Source: an uncultured Opitutia bacterium (GTDB lineage Bacteria; Verrucomicrobiota; Verrucomicrobiia; Opitutales; UBA953). Taken from it: 5,600 nucleotides of DNA. The translations under genes were made by a program, and so were the position numbers. The stretch covers positions 1 to 5,600 of the forward strand of contig CAIPVK010000066.1 in the NCBI GenBank assembly GCA_903868455.1. Reading direction: 5' to 3'. Position 1 is the first letter of the stretch, and every line of letters begins with the position of its first letter. The notes under the pieces were generated by a model that saw only the letters and a list, made by a program, of their open reading frames with translations, was not told where the DNA came from and did not search any database. Below, one piece after another: positions 1-5,161 of this stretch.

Positions 1-223
1 CATCGCCCTCGGCCAGCTGATGGCCGCCGCGGCCGCCCTGCGCGTCGACACCTGCGCCCTCGAGGGCATCGACCCCGCCAAGTACGACGAGATCCTCGGC
101 CTCCGCGCCGAGGGCTACGAGACGGTCGTCGCCTGCGCGGTCGGCTACCGCGCGGCCGACGACGCCTACGCCTCCGCCGCCAAGGTGCGCTTCCCGGCGG
201 ACGAGGTCGTCCGCGTCGCCTGA
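1..223 (+). CDS. Nitroreductase-family protein, C-terminal fragment
   Basis: This is the last 73 codons (reading from base 2) of a gene that begins before the window and stops with TGA at 221-223. The fragment reads IALGQLMAAAAALRVDTCAL, then EGIDP, then an aspartate- and lysine-rich helix, then GYETVVACAVGYR and a final KVRFP segment. That order (ALGxxxxAAxxLxxDT, xEGxDP, GYxxVVxxxxGYR, KxRxPxxEVV) is the normal C-terminal pattern of NfsB/YdgI-type FMN nitroreductases, which use NAD(P)H to reduce nitroaromatics, quinones or related acceptors in the cytoplasm. The N-terminal FMN-binding arginine and serine residues lie outside the window, so cofactor use and substrate cannot be judged. An ATG at 20 is internal and not a true start. 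The gene converges on the helicase-nuclease gene, with 10 nt between stop codons. Confidence 0.85.
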   Translation, partial: IALGQLMAAAAALRVDTCALEGIDPAKYDEILGLRAEGYETVVACAVGYRAADDAYASAAKVRFPADEVVRVA

Positions 224-237
224 GGCGCCCGCCTCAG
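220..237. terminator. Perfect inverted repeat covering two convergent stop codons
   Basis: CTGAGGCG (220-227) and CGCCTCAG (230-237) are exact reverse complements separated by CC. In RNA this gives a 7-bp stem with a 4-nt loop from either strand. The left arm contains the nitroreductase TGA (221-223), and the right arm contains the TGA of the minus-strand helicase-nuclease (234-236 as TCA). A hairpin exactly at a convergent gene junction is typical of a bidirectional terminator. However, no T-tract follows on either side, so a classical intrinsic terminator is not fully supported. It may instead act as an RNA 3'-end stabiliser or work with Rho. The repeat is certain; its role is inferred. Confidence 0.5.
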
Positions 238-2522
238 CGCAGCCAGCTGTCGAGGTCCTCGTCCGAACCGAGGATCTCCGGGTCCCCGTACTCCGGCGAC
301 AGGGCGGCCCGGTAGGACTCCTGGGCGAAGCGCCGGCAGTGCAGGAGCACGCGCGCCTGCTGCCCCGGGGCGCGCACGAGGCGCCCGAGCGCCTGGTTGA
401 CCTTGCGCATGCCGGGACGGATGTAGGCGAGGGCGAAGGGGTCCTCCGATCCCGCCTGGTCGAACATCGCGCGCCGGGCCTCCTGCAGGGCGTTGACCTC
501 GGGCAGGGCGGGGCCGACCACCACGGCCGAGCCGATGCGCCCGCCGAGCAGGTCGATCCCCTCGCCGAGGGCGCCGCCGACGATGAGGCAGAGGACGGAG
601 CCGGGGCGGAGCGATTGGTCGAGGAAGCGCGCCATGCCGTCCGGCCGCAGGCCGCGCGGCTGCATCGCGACGAGCCCCGAGGGCCGCAGGCGCCGCAGGG
701 CCTCGGCGACGGCCTCCGCGTAGCGGTAGGAGGGGAAGAAGGCGGCCACCGGACCCTCGCGCTCGGCCAGCCTCGCGAGCGTGGCCGCCGTCAGGTCGAG
801 GTGCCGGTCGCGCGACTTGAAGCGGGTGTCGACCCGCGCGTCGATCGCCACGCGGTAGGCGCCGTGGCGCCAGGGCGCCGCCGCGTCGACGCGCCCGAGC
901 GTCCCCGCCTCGAGCCCGCACTCGGCGTCGAGCGAGCCGCGCGGACCGGGCGTCCCGCTCAGGAGGAGCGACCGGCCCTGCGCGAGCAGGCGCTCGCCGA
1001 TGGTGCGGGCGGCGCTCAGGCAGTCGAGGCGCAGGACGGCGGGCTCGGGCGACCAGAGGAGCCAGCCCGCGTCGCCGGCCTCGAGGCGCCCGTGCCAGAG
1101 CGCGGCGGCCGCGGCGACCCGCGCCGCGCCCTCGGGCAGGGTGTCGAGGTCCAGCGGCTGCGTCGCGGCGAGCGCGACGAAGCGCTCGCCGTGGGCGAGG
1201 GCCTCGAGCCGGTCGTCCGGGTCGACCTGGTCGGCCTTGGGCAGGCGGGAGAGGAAGGCCGACCAGCGGAGCAGGGCGTCGACCCACTCGCCCGGGGCTC
1301 GCGCCATCCCGAGCTCCTGGGCGGCGTCGGACGCCGCCTGGGCGGAGACGCCCAGTGAGAGCGCCTCGGCCACGCGCTCGGGCAGGTTGTGCGCCTCGTC
1401 GACCACGAGCGCGTGCTCGGACTCGTTCCAGCCGGGCAGCAGCTCGAGCGCGGGGCGCTGGGCGGGGGCGAAGAGGTAGTTGTAGTCGCAGATGACGACG
1501 TCGGCCTCCGCCGCCATCGCCTTGCTGATGAGCCACGGCGGCACGCGGGCGAGACGCCCCAGCTGGCGCACCATCCCGAGGTCCGCCCCTGTCTCGAGCA
1601 GGCGGCCGGGGTCGATGCCCGCGCGCGCCCAGTTGGCGCGGATCTCCGAGGGCTCGTCGGGCATCCCCTCGAGCTCGTGCTCCGAGCGGGGACGCAGCAG
1701 CAGGGCCCGGAGCTCGCGCGGGCCGGCGAGCCGGCGGAGCTCCGTCATCACCTGGACCTGGCCCGTGCCCTTCCCGGTGACGTACACGAGCCGGGTGGCG
1801 CGGCCGGAGCGCAGGAGCGAGAGGCCGTGGCGCAGGGCGGCGGAGGTCTTGCCGAAGCCGGTGGGCGCGACGAGCAGGCGTTGGCCGAGCTCGGCCGTCG
1901 ACTCGAGCGCCTCGCCGCACGCGAGCCACTCCGGCCGGGGCTCGGCGAAGGGCAGGCGGTCGGGCAGGGCGAGCAGGCGGGCGTTGCCCGCGCGGCGGTT
2001 CTCGGCGTGCGCGGCGAGCGTCTCCGCCTGCTCGAGGAGGTCGCGCTCGGCCTCGTCGGGCAGGGGGATCGACTGCCGGTCGCCGCGGGTGGGGTCGACG
2101 AGCACGAGCTCGCCCGCCACCTCGGCGACGCCGGCCTCGAGCCGGGCCGCCTGGCAGTAGACGGCGAGCTGGAGGAAGTGGTGCGGGTAGAGGGCGCGCG
2201 CCCGGGCCGGCGCCAGCGGCAGCCCGCCCATGACGGTCTTCACCTCGCGGATGAGGACCCGGCCGCCGCTCGCCCGCCATTGGTCGGCTCGGCCGGAGAT
2301 GGCGAGGGTCCAGCCCTTGGCGCGCAGCTCGGTGCGCAGCGCGCGCTCGAATTCCCAGCCCTCGCCCGCCGCCTCGGCCTCGCCGCGCAAGGTGTCGTGC
2401 CAGAGGCGGCCCGCCTCGGCGCGCCAGGGCGCGGCGGGTCGGCCCGCGGCCGGGCCGGGGCGGAAGGTGGCGAACGCCTGGGCGCTCAGCTCGATGCGCC
2501 ACGCCGCGGGGTCGATGCGCAT
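234..2522 (-). CDS. RecB/Cas4-like nuclease fused to XPD/DinG-type helicase
   Basis: A predicted cytoplasmic DNA-repair enzyme of 762 residues. The N-terminal ~200 residues carry a RecB/Cas4-type PD-(D/E)XK nuclease pattern: H42 in GRLWH, D80 in GRAD, E93-V-K95 in IREVKT, then Q118 and Y122 in FLQLAVY. The rest is a superfamily 2 Rad3/XPD/DinG helicase: Walker A APTGFGKT (219-226), motif Ia-like TGKGTGQ (249-255), CDYNYLF (345-351), the DEAH box (375-378), LLLSGTPGP (519-527), GEGIDLLG (653-660) and motif VI QALGRLVR (710-717). Such enzymes unwind DNA 5' to 3' using ATP; the nuclease would cut the unwound strand or a flap. Unusually, only one cysteine (C345) lies between Walker A and DEAH, so the four-cysteine Fe-S cluster of XPD/DinG is absent, and the Cas4 C-terminal cysteine cluster is absent too. 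The start at 2522 is chosen because its ATG overlaps the recO stop by one base (TGATG). The frame stays open to an ATG at 2843, but that extension is arginine/proline-rich and lies inside recO. There is no clear Shine-Dalgarno sequence; translation is probably coupled to recO. Substrate and in vivo role are not known. Confidence 0.88.
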   Translation of the reverse strand: MRIDPAAWRIELSAQAFATFRPGPAAGRPAAPWRAEAGRLWHDTLRGEAEAAGEGWEFERALRTELRAKGWTLAISGRADQWRASGGRVLIREVKTVMGGLPLAPARARALYPHHFLQLAVYCQAARLEAGVAEVAGELVLVDPTRGDRQSIPLPDEAERDLLEQAETLAAHAENRRAGNARLLALPDRLPFAEPRPEWLACGEALESTAELGQRLLVAPTGFGKTSAALRHGLSLLRSGRATRLVYVTGKGTGQVQVMTELRRLAGPRELRALLLRPRSEHELEGMPDEPSEIRANWARAGIDPGRLLETGADLGMVRQLGRLARVPPWLISKAMAAEADVVICDYNYLFAPAQRPALELLPGWNESEHALVVDEAHNLPERVAEALSLGVSAQAASDAAQELGMARAPGEWVDALLRWSAFLSRLPKADQVDPDDRLEALAHGERFVALAATQPLDLDTLPEGAARVAAAAALWHGRLEAGDAGWLLWSPEPAVLRLDCLSAARTIGERLLAQGRSLLLSGTPGPRGSLDAECGLEAGTLGRVDAAAPWRHGAYRVAIDARVDTRFKSRDRHLDLTAATLARLAEREGPVAAFFPSYRYAEAVAEALRRLRPSGLVAMQPRGLRPDGMARFLDQSLRPGSVLCLIVGGALGEGIDLLGGRIGSAVVVGPALPEVNALQEARRAMFDQAGSEDPFALAYIRPGMRKVNQALGRLVRAPGQQARVLLHCRRFAQESYRAALSPEYGDPEILGSDEDLDSWLR

Positions 2523-3121
2523 CAGGGCAGGATGTAGTGGACCTCGCCCGCGGCCCAGCGCTCGAGGTCCTCGGCGAGCGCGGCGACGCCGGCCGCGTCG
2601 ACCTCCTGCCCGTCGAGCGGTCGCGAGAGCACGCTCGCGGCGGTCGCGGCGCGCGCGCCCAGCCTGCCGAGCCAATCGGCCTCGACCGGCCAGCCGCCGT
2701 CCTTGAGCAGCAGCCAGAGCGCCTTGAGGTAGGCGGCGTCGGGGCGCGGCCGACCCGCCATGGCGTCGAGCGCCTCGCGCGCGATCCGCAGCGCGACCGG
2801 GGCCGACTCGGGGGGCGGGGGGTTGCGCCGGAGGAGGTTGCACAGCCGGCTGGCGCGCTCGAGCGCGGCGGGGCTGCGGCCGATGCCCGTCCGGCGCGCC
2901 GTGACGCGGTAGTCGCGCGCGAACCGGTTGGCGCCGCCCTTGGCGGGCTCGAGCGCGACCTCGGCGTCGTCGAAGAGGTCGGGCCGCTCCGACTTGCCGG
3001 CGGCCCGCGCGCGCACCAGGCAGCGCGACACGCCCTCCTCGCCGTCGAGCACGGTCAGCAGGAGGTGCGACTCGCCGGAGGGTTCCCGGCCGAGCACGAC
3101 GCAGCTCAGGGTCGCCGGCAT
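2522..3121 (-). CDS. recO: RecO-like DNA repair/recombination protein (short form)
   Basis: A 199-residue protein resembling RecO, which in the RecFOR pathway binds SSB-coated single-stranded DNA, helps load RecA and anneals complementary strands. Residues ~1-75 fit the N-terminal OB fold: a first strand ATLSCVVLGREPSGESHLLL, then an EEGVSRCLVRARAAGK segment matching the usual 'G.....RGARK' region, then a charged strand. Residues ~85-195 are helical, with the RecO-type ALERASRLCNLL helix and YLKALWLLLKDGGW, equivalent to the 'LL...GY.P' region. It is shorter than the usual ~230-250 residues. Its three cysteines (C7, C34, C94) are scattered, so the C-terminal zinc ribbon of many RecO proteins is missing, as it also is in E. 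coli. The start ATG follows the DUF502 stop by one nucleotide and has a reasonable ribosome site, GAGAAGG, 6 nt upstream. The stop overlaps the nuclease-helicase start. The assignment rests on pattern memory plus repair-gene context; an unrelated OB-fold protein is possible. Confidence 0.7.
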   Translation of the reverse strand: MPATLSCVVLGREPSGESHLLLTVLDGEEGVSRCLVRARAAGKSERPDLFDDAEVALEPAKGGANRFARDYRVTARRTGIGRSPAALERASRLCNLLRRNPPPPESAPVALRIAREALDAMAGRPRPDAAYLKALWLLLKDGGWPVEADWLGRLGARAATAASVLSRPLDGQEVDAAGVAALAEDLERWAAGEVHYILP

Positions 3122-3122
3122 C

Positions 3123-3806
3123 TCAGGCCTTCTCGTCCGGCTTCGGCATGATCGCCCCGAAGGAGACGAGGAGCCCGATGGCCTGCGAGACGCCGAGTTG
3201 CGTCTCGCGGACCTGCGACGGCTCCACCTGGAGGATGAAGCCGGCGGTGGGCGCGGGCGCGTTCGGCACGAAGACGTTCACCACCTGGCGGCCGAGCGCC
3301 TGGCTGAACGCCTCGGGCTGCTCGTGCGTGACGAAGCCGATGGTCCAGCAACCGGCCCGGGGAAACTCGACCAGCACGACGCGGCGGAACATCTCCTTGT
3401 TGCGGCCGGTGAGCGCGTCGACCATCTGGCGGATCGAGCCGTAGAGCCCGCTCAGGCCCGGGACGCGCCCTACCAGCCGCTCGAACCAGCCCTGCACGAG
3501 CTTGCCGAAGAAGCGCTTCGAGAGGAAGCCGGCGACGGTGAGGACGACTGCCGAGAGGATGGCGGAGACGAGCACGACCGCCAGGCGCCAGAGGCCGGCC
3601 TCGGTCGACGGCGCGGGCTTCCCGAGCGTCTCGTGGAGGAGGCCCACGCCCGCCTCGACCAGGGGCTGGGCGTAGGTGCCCATGAGGTCGAGCAGGATGC
3701 CCAGCACGGCCACCGTCAGCCCGATGGGCAGCAGGAGGAAGAGCCCGGTCAGGAAGTTGTGGCCGAGGCGGGAGGAGAGCGTCCGCGGTTCGTCGGTGGG
3801 CTGCAT
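3123..3806 (-). CDS. DUF502 family inner-membrane protein
   Basis: A 227-residue membrane protein and first gene of the operon with recO and the nuclease-helicase. Two hydrophobic stretches are visible, about residues 17-42 (FLTGLFLLLPIGLTVAVLGI) and 73-95 (WRLAVVLVSAILSAVVLTVAGF). They are followed by a soluble domain with the DUF502 hallmarks: RVPGLSGLYGSIRQMVDAL (114-132), a VVLVEFPRAGCWTIGFVT block (143-160), VFVPNAPAPTAGF (178-190) and a final SxGAIMP (215-221). Length and order match the family. No biochemical function is established for it; plant relatives are known as LCV/COV1-like proteins linked to vascular patterning. The soluble part is presumably cytoplasmic and close to the membrane. 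The ATG at 3806 is chosen because the hydrophobic segment follows normally. An upstream in-frame ATG at 3944 would run through the divergent SOUL gene and adds only arginine-rich sequence. No purine-rich ribosome site precedes 3806 (upstream reads CCTTCCCTAGGCCC). Confidence 0.9.
   Translation of the reverse strand: MQPTDEPRTLSSRLGHNFLTGLFLLLPIGLTVAVLGILLDLMGTYAQPLVEAGVGLLHETLGKPAPSTEAGLWRLAVVLVSAILSAVVLTVAGFLSKRFFGKLVQGWFERLVGRVPGLSGLYGSIRQMVDALTGRNKEMFRRVVLVEFPRAGCWTIGFVTHEQPEAFSQALGRQVVNVFVPNAPAPTAGFILQVEPSQVRETQLGVSQAIGLLVSFGAIMPKPDEKA
3128..3134 (-). promoter_or_regulatory. Ribosome binding site of recO
   Basis: On the minus strand the bases read GAGAAGG, ending 6 nt before the recO ATG at 3121 and lying within the last codons of the DUF502 gene. 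It is a near match to AGGAGG and the only convincing Shine-Dalgarno sequence in front of a gene start in this window. It supports the recO start and indicates reinitiation or coupled translation after the DUF502 stop. Confidence 0.5.
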
Positions 3807-3888
3807 GGGCCTAGGGAAGGGGCGCGGGGGCGGCTGGCAAGTTCGCTCGGCGGCTTGCGCCCCGGGGGATGTCCCCCTCCTTGGCCGG
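3807..3888. promoter_or_regulatory. Divergent intergenic region between DUF502 and SOUL genes
   Basis: This 82-bp spacer must hold the promoters of both the minus-strand DUF502-recO-helicase operon and the plus-strand SOUL gene, since the two start codons face away from each other. I cannot point to a strong sigma-70 promoter. On the minus strand TTGCCA with TCCCTA 17 nt later is the nearest match and its -10 is poor. A perfect palindromic repeat, GGGGGA-TG-TCCCCC (3864-3877), sits 11 nt before the SOUL start and could be an operator or a small RNA hairpin. A 5-bp inverted pair, GCAAG/CTTGC, is at 3837-3841 and 3854-3858. Neither gene has a Shine-Dalgarno sequence here. The regulatory role follows from gene arrangement only. 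Confidence 0.45.
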
Positions 3889-4431
3889 ATGCGCCCCCTC
3901 CTCCTCGCCATGGCCGCCCTGTTCCCCCTCCTCGCCTCCGGCACCGAGCTCGCCTATCCCAAGACCGAGGTCGGCGTCGCCGAGGTCAAGGAGCTGCCCC
4001 CCGGCAAGATCCTCGTCGCCCGCTCGAATCGCCCCTACTTCTCGGGCGGCAACCAGCTGTTCGGTCGCCTCTTCCGCTACATCCAGTCGAACCGCATCCC
4101 GATGACCGCCCCGGTCGAGGCGGGCATGGAGCCGGGCACGATGGTGTTCTATGTCGACGCCGCCTCGTCGACCCGCCCGGACCTCGCCTCCACCAAGGAT
4201 GTCGAGCTCAGGGAGGTGCCCGCCCGCTCGGTCGCCTCGGTCGGCATCCGCGGGAGCTACACCCAGGCCGCCTACGACGCCAACCTGGCCCGTCTGCGCG
4301 ACTGGCTGGCGACGCGCCCCGACCTCGAGGTCGCCGGCGAGCCCTACGCGGTGTATTGGGACAGCCCTTTCGTGCCCGGTTTCCTCAAGCGCAGCGAGGT
4401 CCACATCCCCGTGCGCAAGCGCGCGAGCTGA
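3889..4431 (+). CDS. SOUL-family heme-binding-like protein, exported
   Basis: A 180-residue SOUL/HBP-family protein. The family includes p22HBP-type heme and porphyrin binders, but many bacterial members have no proven ligand. Family motifs in order: VEVKELPPGKILVAR-like opening strand (about 31-45), FGRLFRYIQSNRIPMTAPV (58-76, matching the SOUL 'F..L..YI.G.N....I.MT.PV' signature), MVFYV (85-89), a VELREVPARSVASVGIRGSY strand pair (105-124), a helix YDANLARLRDWLA (129-141), and the highly typical ending YWDSPFVPGFLKRSEVHIPV (156-175). Residues 1-18 (MRPLLLAMAALFPLLASG) look like a Sec signal peptide cleaved before TELAYP, so the mature protein is probably periplasmic. There is no cysteine near the cleavage site, so it is not a lipoprotein. 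ATG 3889 is preferred since it gives a complete signal peptide with its arginine; ATG 3910 (residue 8) is an alternative. No Shine-Dalgarno sequence is seen. The gene is single and ends 9 nt from the converging secreted-protein gene. Confidence 0.88.
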   Translation: MRPLLLAMAALFPLLASGTELAYPKTEVGVAEVKELPPGKILVARSNRPYFSGGNQLFGRLFRYIQSNRIPMTAPVEAGMEPGTMVFYVDAASSTRPDLASTKDVELREVPARSVASVGIRGSYTQAAYDANLARLRDWLATRPDLEVAGEPYAVYWDSPFVPGFLKRSEVHIPVRKRAS

Positions 4432-4440
4432 GCCCGCCCC

Positions 4441-5160
4441 TCACTGCCAGGCGAGGAGCCACTCGACCTTCGCCTTGGGGTCGTCGATCACGACGGTCTC
4501 GCCCGCCCTCGCCCTTTGCGTGAGGTCGCGGACGCTCGTCCTCGGCTCCTTCGCGCGAGCGGCGCGGGCGTTCTCGAGGTCGACGAGCCGCTGGAGCTCG
4601 CGGGTGGTCTCCGGCTTCCCGCGCTGGTCGAGCTGCGAGACGAGGAAGGCCTTGCGGGTCCAGCCGGGCTTGGAGGGCTGTAGGGCGGCGGAGGTGGCCT
4701 CTCCCTTCTGCGCCGCCAGCAATTCCGAGGGCTTCGGCAGCTGGGCGGCCGAGGCGGCGGGGAGGTCGACGAGCAGGGCGGGCTCGCCCTGGATGCGGAC
4801 GAAGGTGCCTTGGACGACCTTGGATTTCGCCACGCTGCCGAAGCCTCCCTTGGACGCGCCCTTGGCCTTGGACGAGAACTCCTCGGCGAAGGATTGCAGC
4901 CGGCCGGGGGGCAGGAGGACGAGGATGGTGCCGCCGTCGTCGCCGCGCTCGTTGCCGCCGAGGATGCGGATCGCCGCCGCCGGGGCGTCCGCCTTGGCCA
5001 AGCCGGGATCCTCGAGCGTCAGCACCGCGGTCCTCACCTGCTTGCCCTCGTAGGTCGGGAGGTTCCGTCCCCATGCGAAGGGCGACATCGGGTCGTCCTT
5101 GCCGGCGGGCTTCGCCTCGATGAGGGCCGTCAGGACGAGGAGCAGCAGGGCGGGGCGCAT
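4441..5160 (-). CDS. Unrecognised secreted protein, 239 aa, downstream of pyrD
   Basis: I do not recognise this family. The first 16 residues (MRPALLLLVLTALIEA) form a short Sec signal peptide with probable cleavage before KPAGK. The protein has no cysteine, so it is neither a lipoprotein nor disulfide-bonded. The mature part has a beta-like first half (QVRTAVLTLEDP, AAAIRILGGNERGDDGGTIL, VLLPPGRLQSFAEEF), a lysine/glycine-rich linker (about 97-114), a strand pair VVQGTFVRIQGEPALLVDLP (115-134), an alanine/proline-rich stretch, and a charged helical region (about 183-220) ending KVEWLLAWQ. It is probably periplasmic. It starts 1 nt after the pyrD stop (TGACATG), with no Shine-Dalgarno sequence, so it is likely translated by coupling. 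Coding is supported by the signal peptide, the tight fit between neighbours and a sensible amino-acid mix compared with the arginine/proline-rich opposite frames. Confidence 0.75.
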   Translation of the reverse strand: MRPALLLLVLTALIEAKPAGKDDPMSPFAWGRNLPTYEGKQVRTAVLTLEDPGLAKADAPAAAIRILGGNERGDDGGTILVLLPPGRLQSFAEEFSSKAKGASKGGFGSVAKSKVVQGTFVRIQGEPALLVDLPAASAAQLPKPSELLAAQKGEATSAALQPSKPGWTRKAFLVSQLDQRGKPETTRELQRLVDLENARAARAKEPRTSVRDLTQRARAGETVVIDDPKAKVEWLLAWQ

Positions 5161-5161
5161 G

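Noticed and set aside
339..1358. Long open frame on the plus strand opposite the helicase gene
   Set aside because: It is a shadow frame in GC-rich DNA: the product is rich in Arg, Gly, Glu and Ala without domain motifs, while the minus-strand frame has clear helicase motifs.
1900..2522. Cas4-like motifs suggesting a CRISPR or other defence locus
   Set aside because: The motifs are general RecB-family nuclease residues. There is no repeat array, no cas1/cas2, and no defence-gene neighbours; the context is repair and metabolism.
1389..2537. 382-codon open frame on the plus strand
   Set aside because: It lies wholly antisense to the nuclease-helicase gene, is low in complexity and has no recognisable domain.
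2523..2843. N-terminal extension of the nuclease-helicase to an ATG at 2843
   Set aside because: The extra 107 residues are Arg/Pro/Gly-rich and are the recO gene read in another frame; the ATG at 2522 starts at the natural beginning of the nuclease domain and overlaps the recO stop.
4429..4443. TGAG...CTCA inverted repeat at the SOUL/secreted-protein convergent junction
   Set aside because: The arms are only 4 bp around a 7-nt loop and consist mostly of the two stop codons; too weak to call a terminator.
2928..4523. 531-codon plus-strand open frame spanning several genes
   Set aside because: It crosses recO, DUF502, the divergent spacer, SOUL and the next gene in the wrong frame; proline/arginine/histidine-rich product typical of an antisense frame at high GC.
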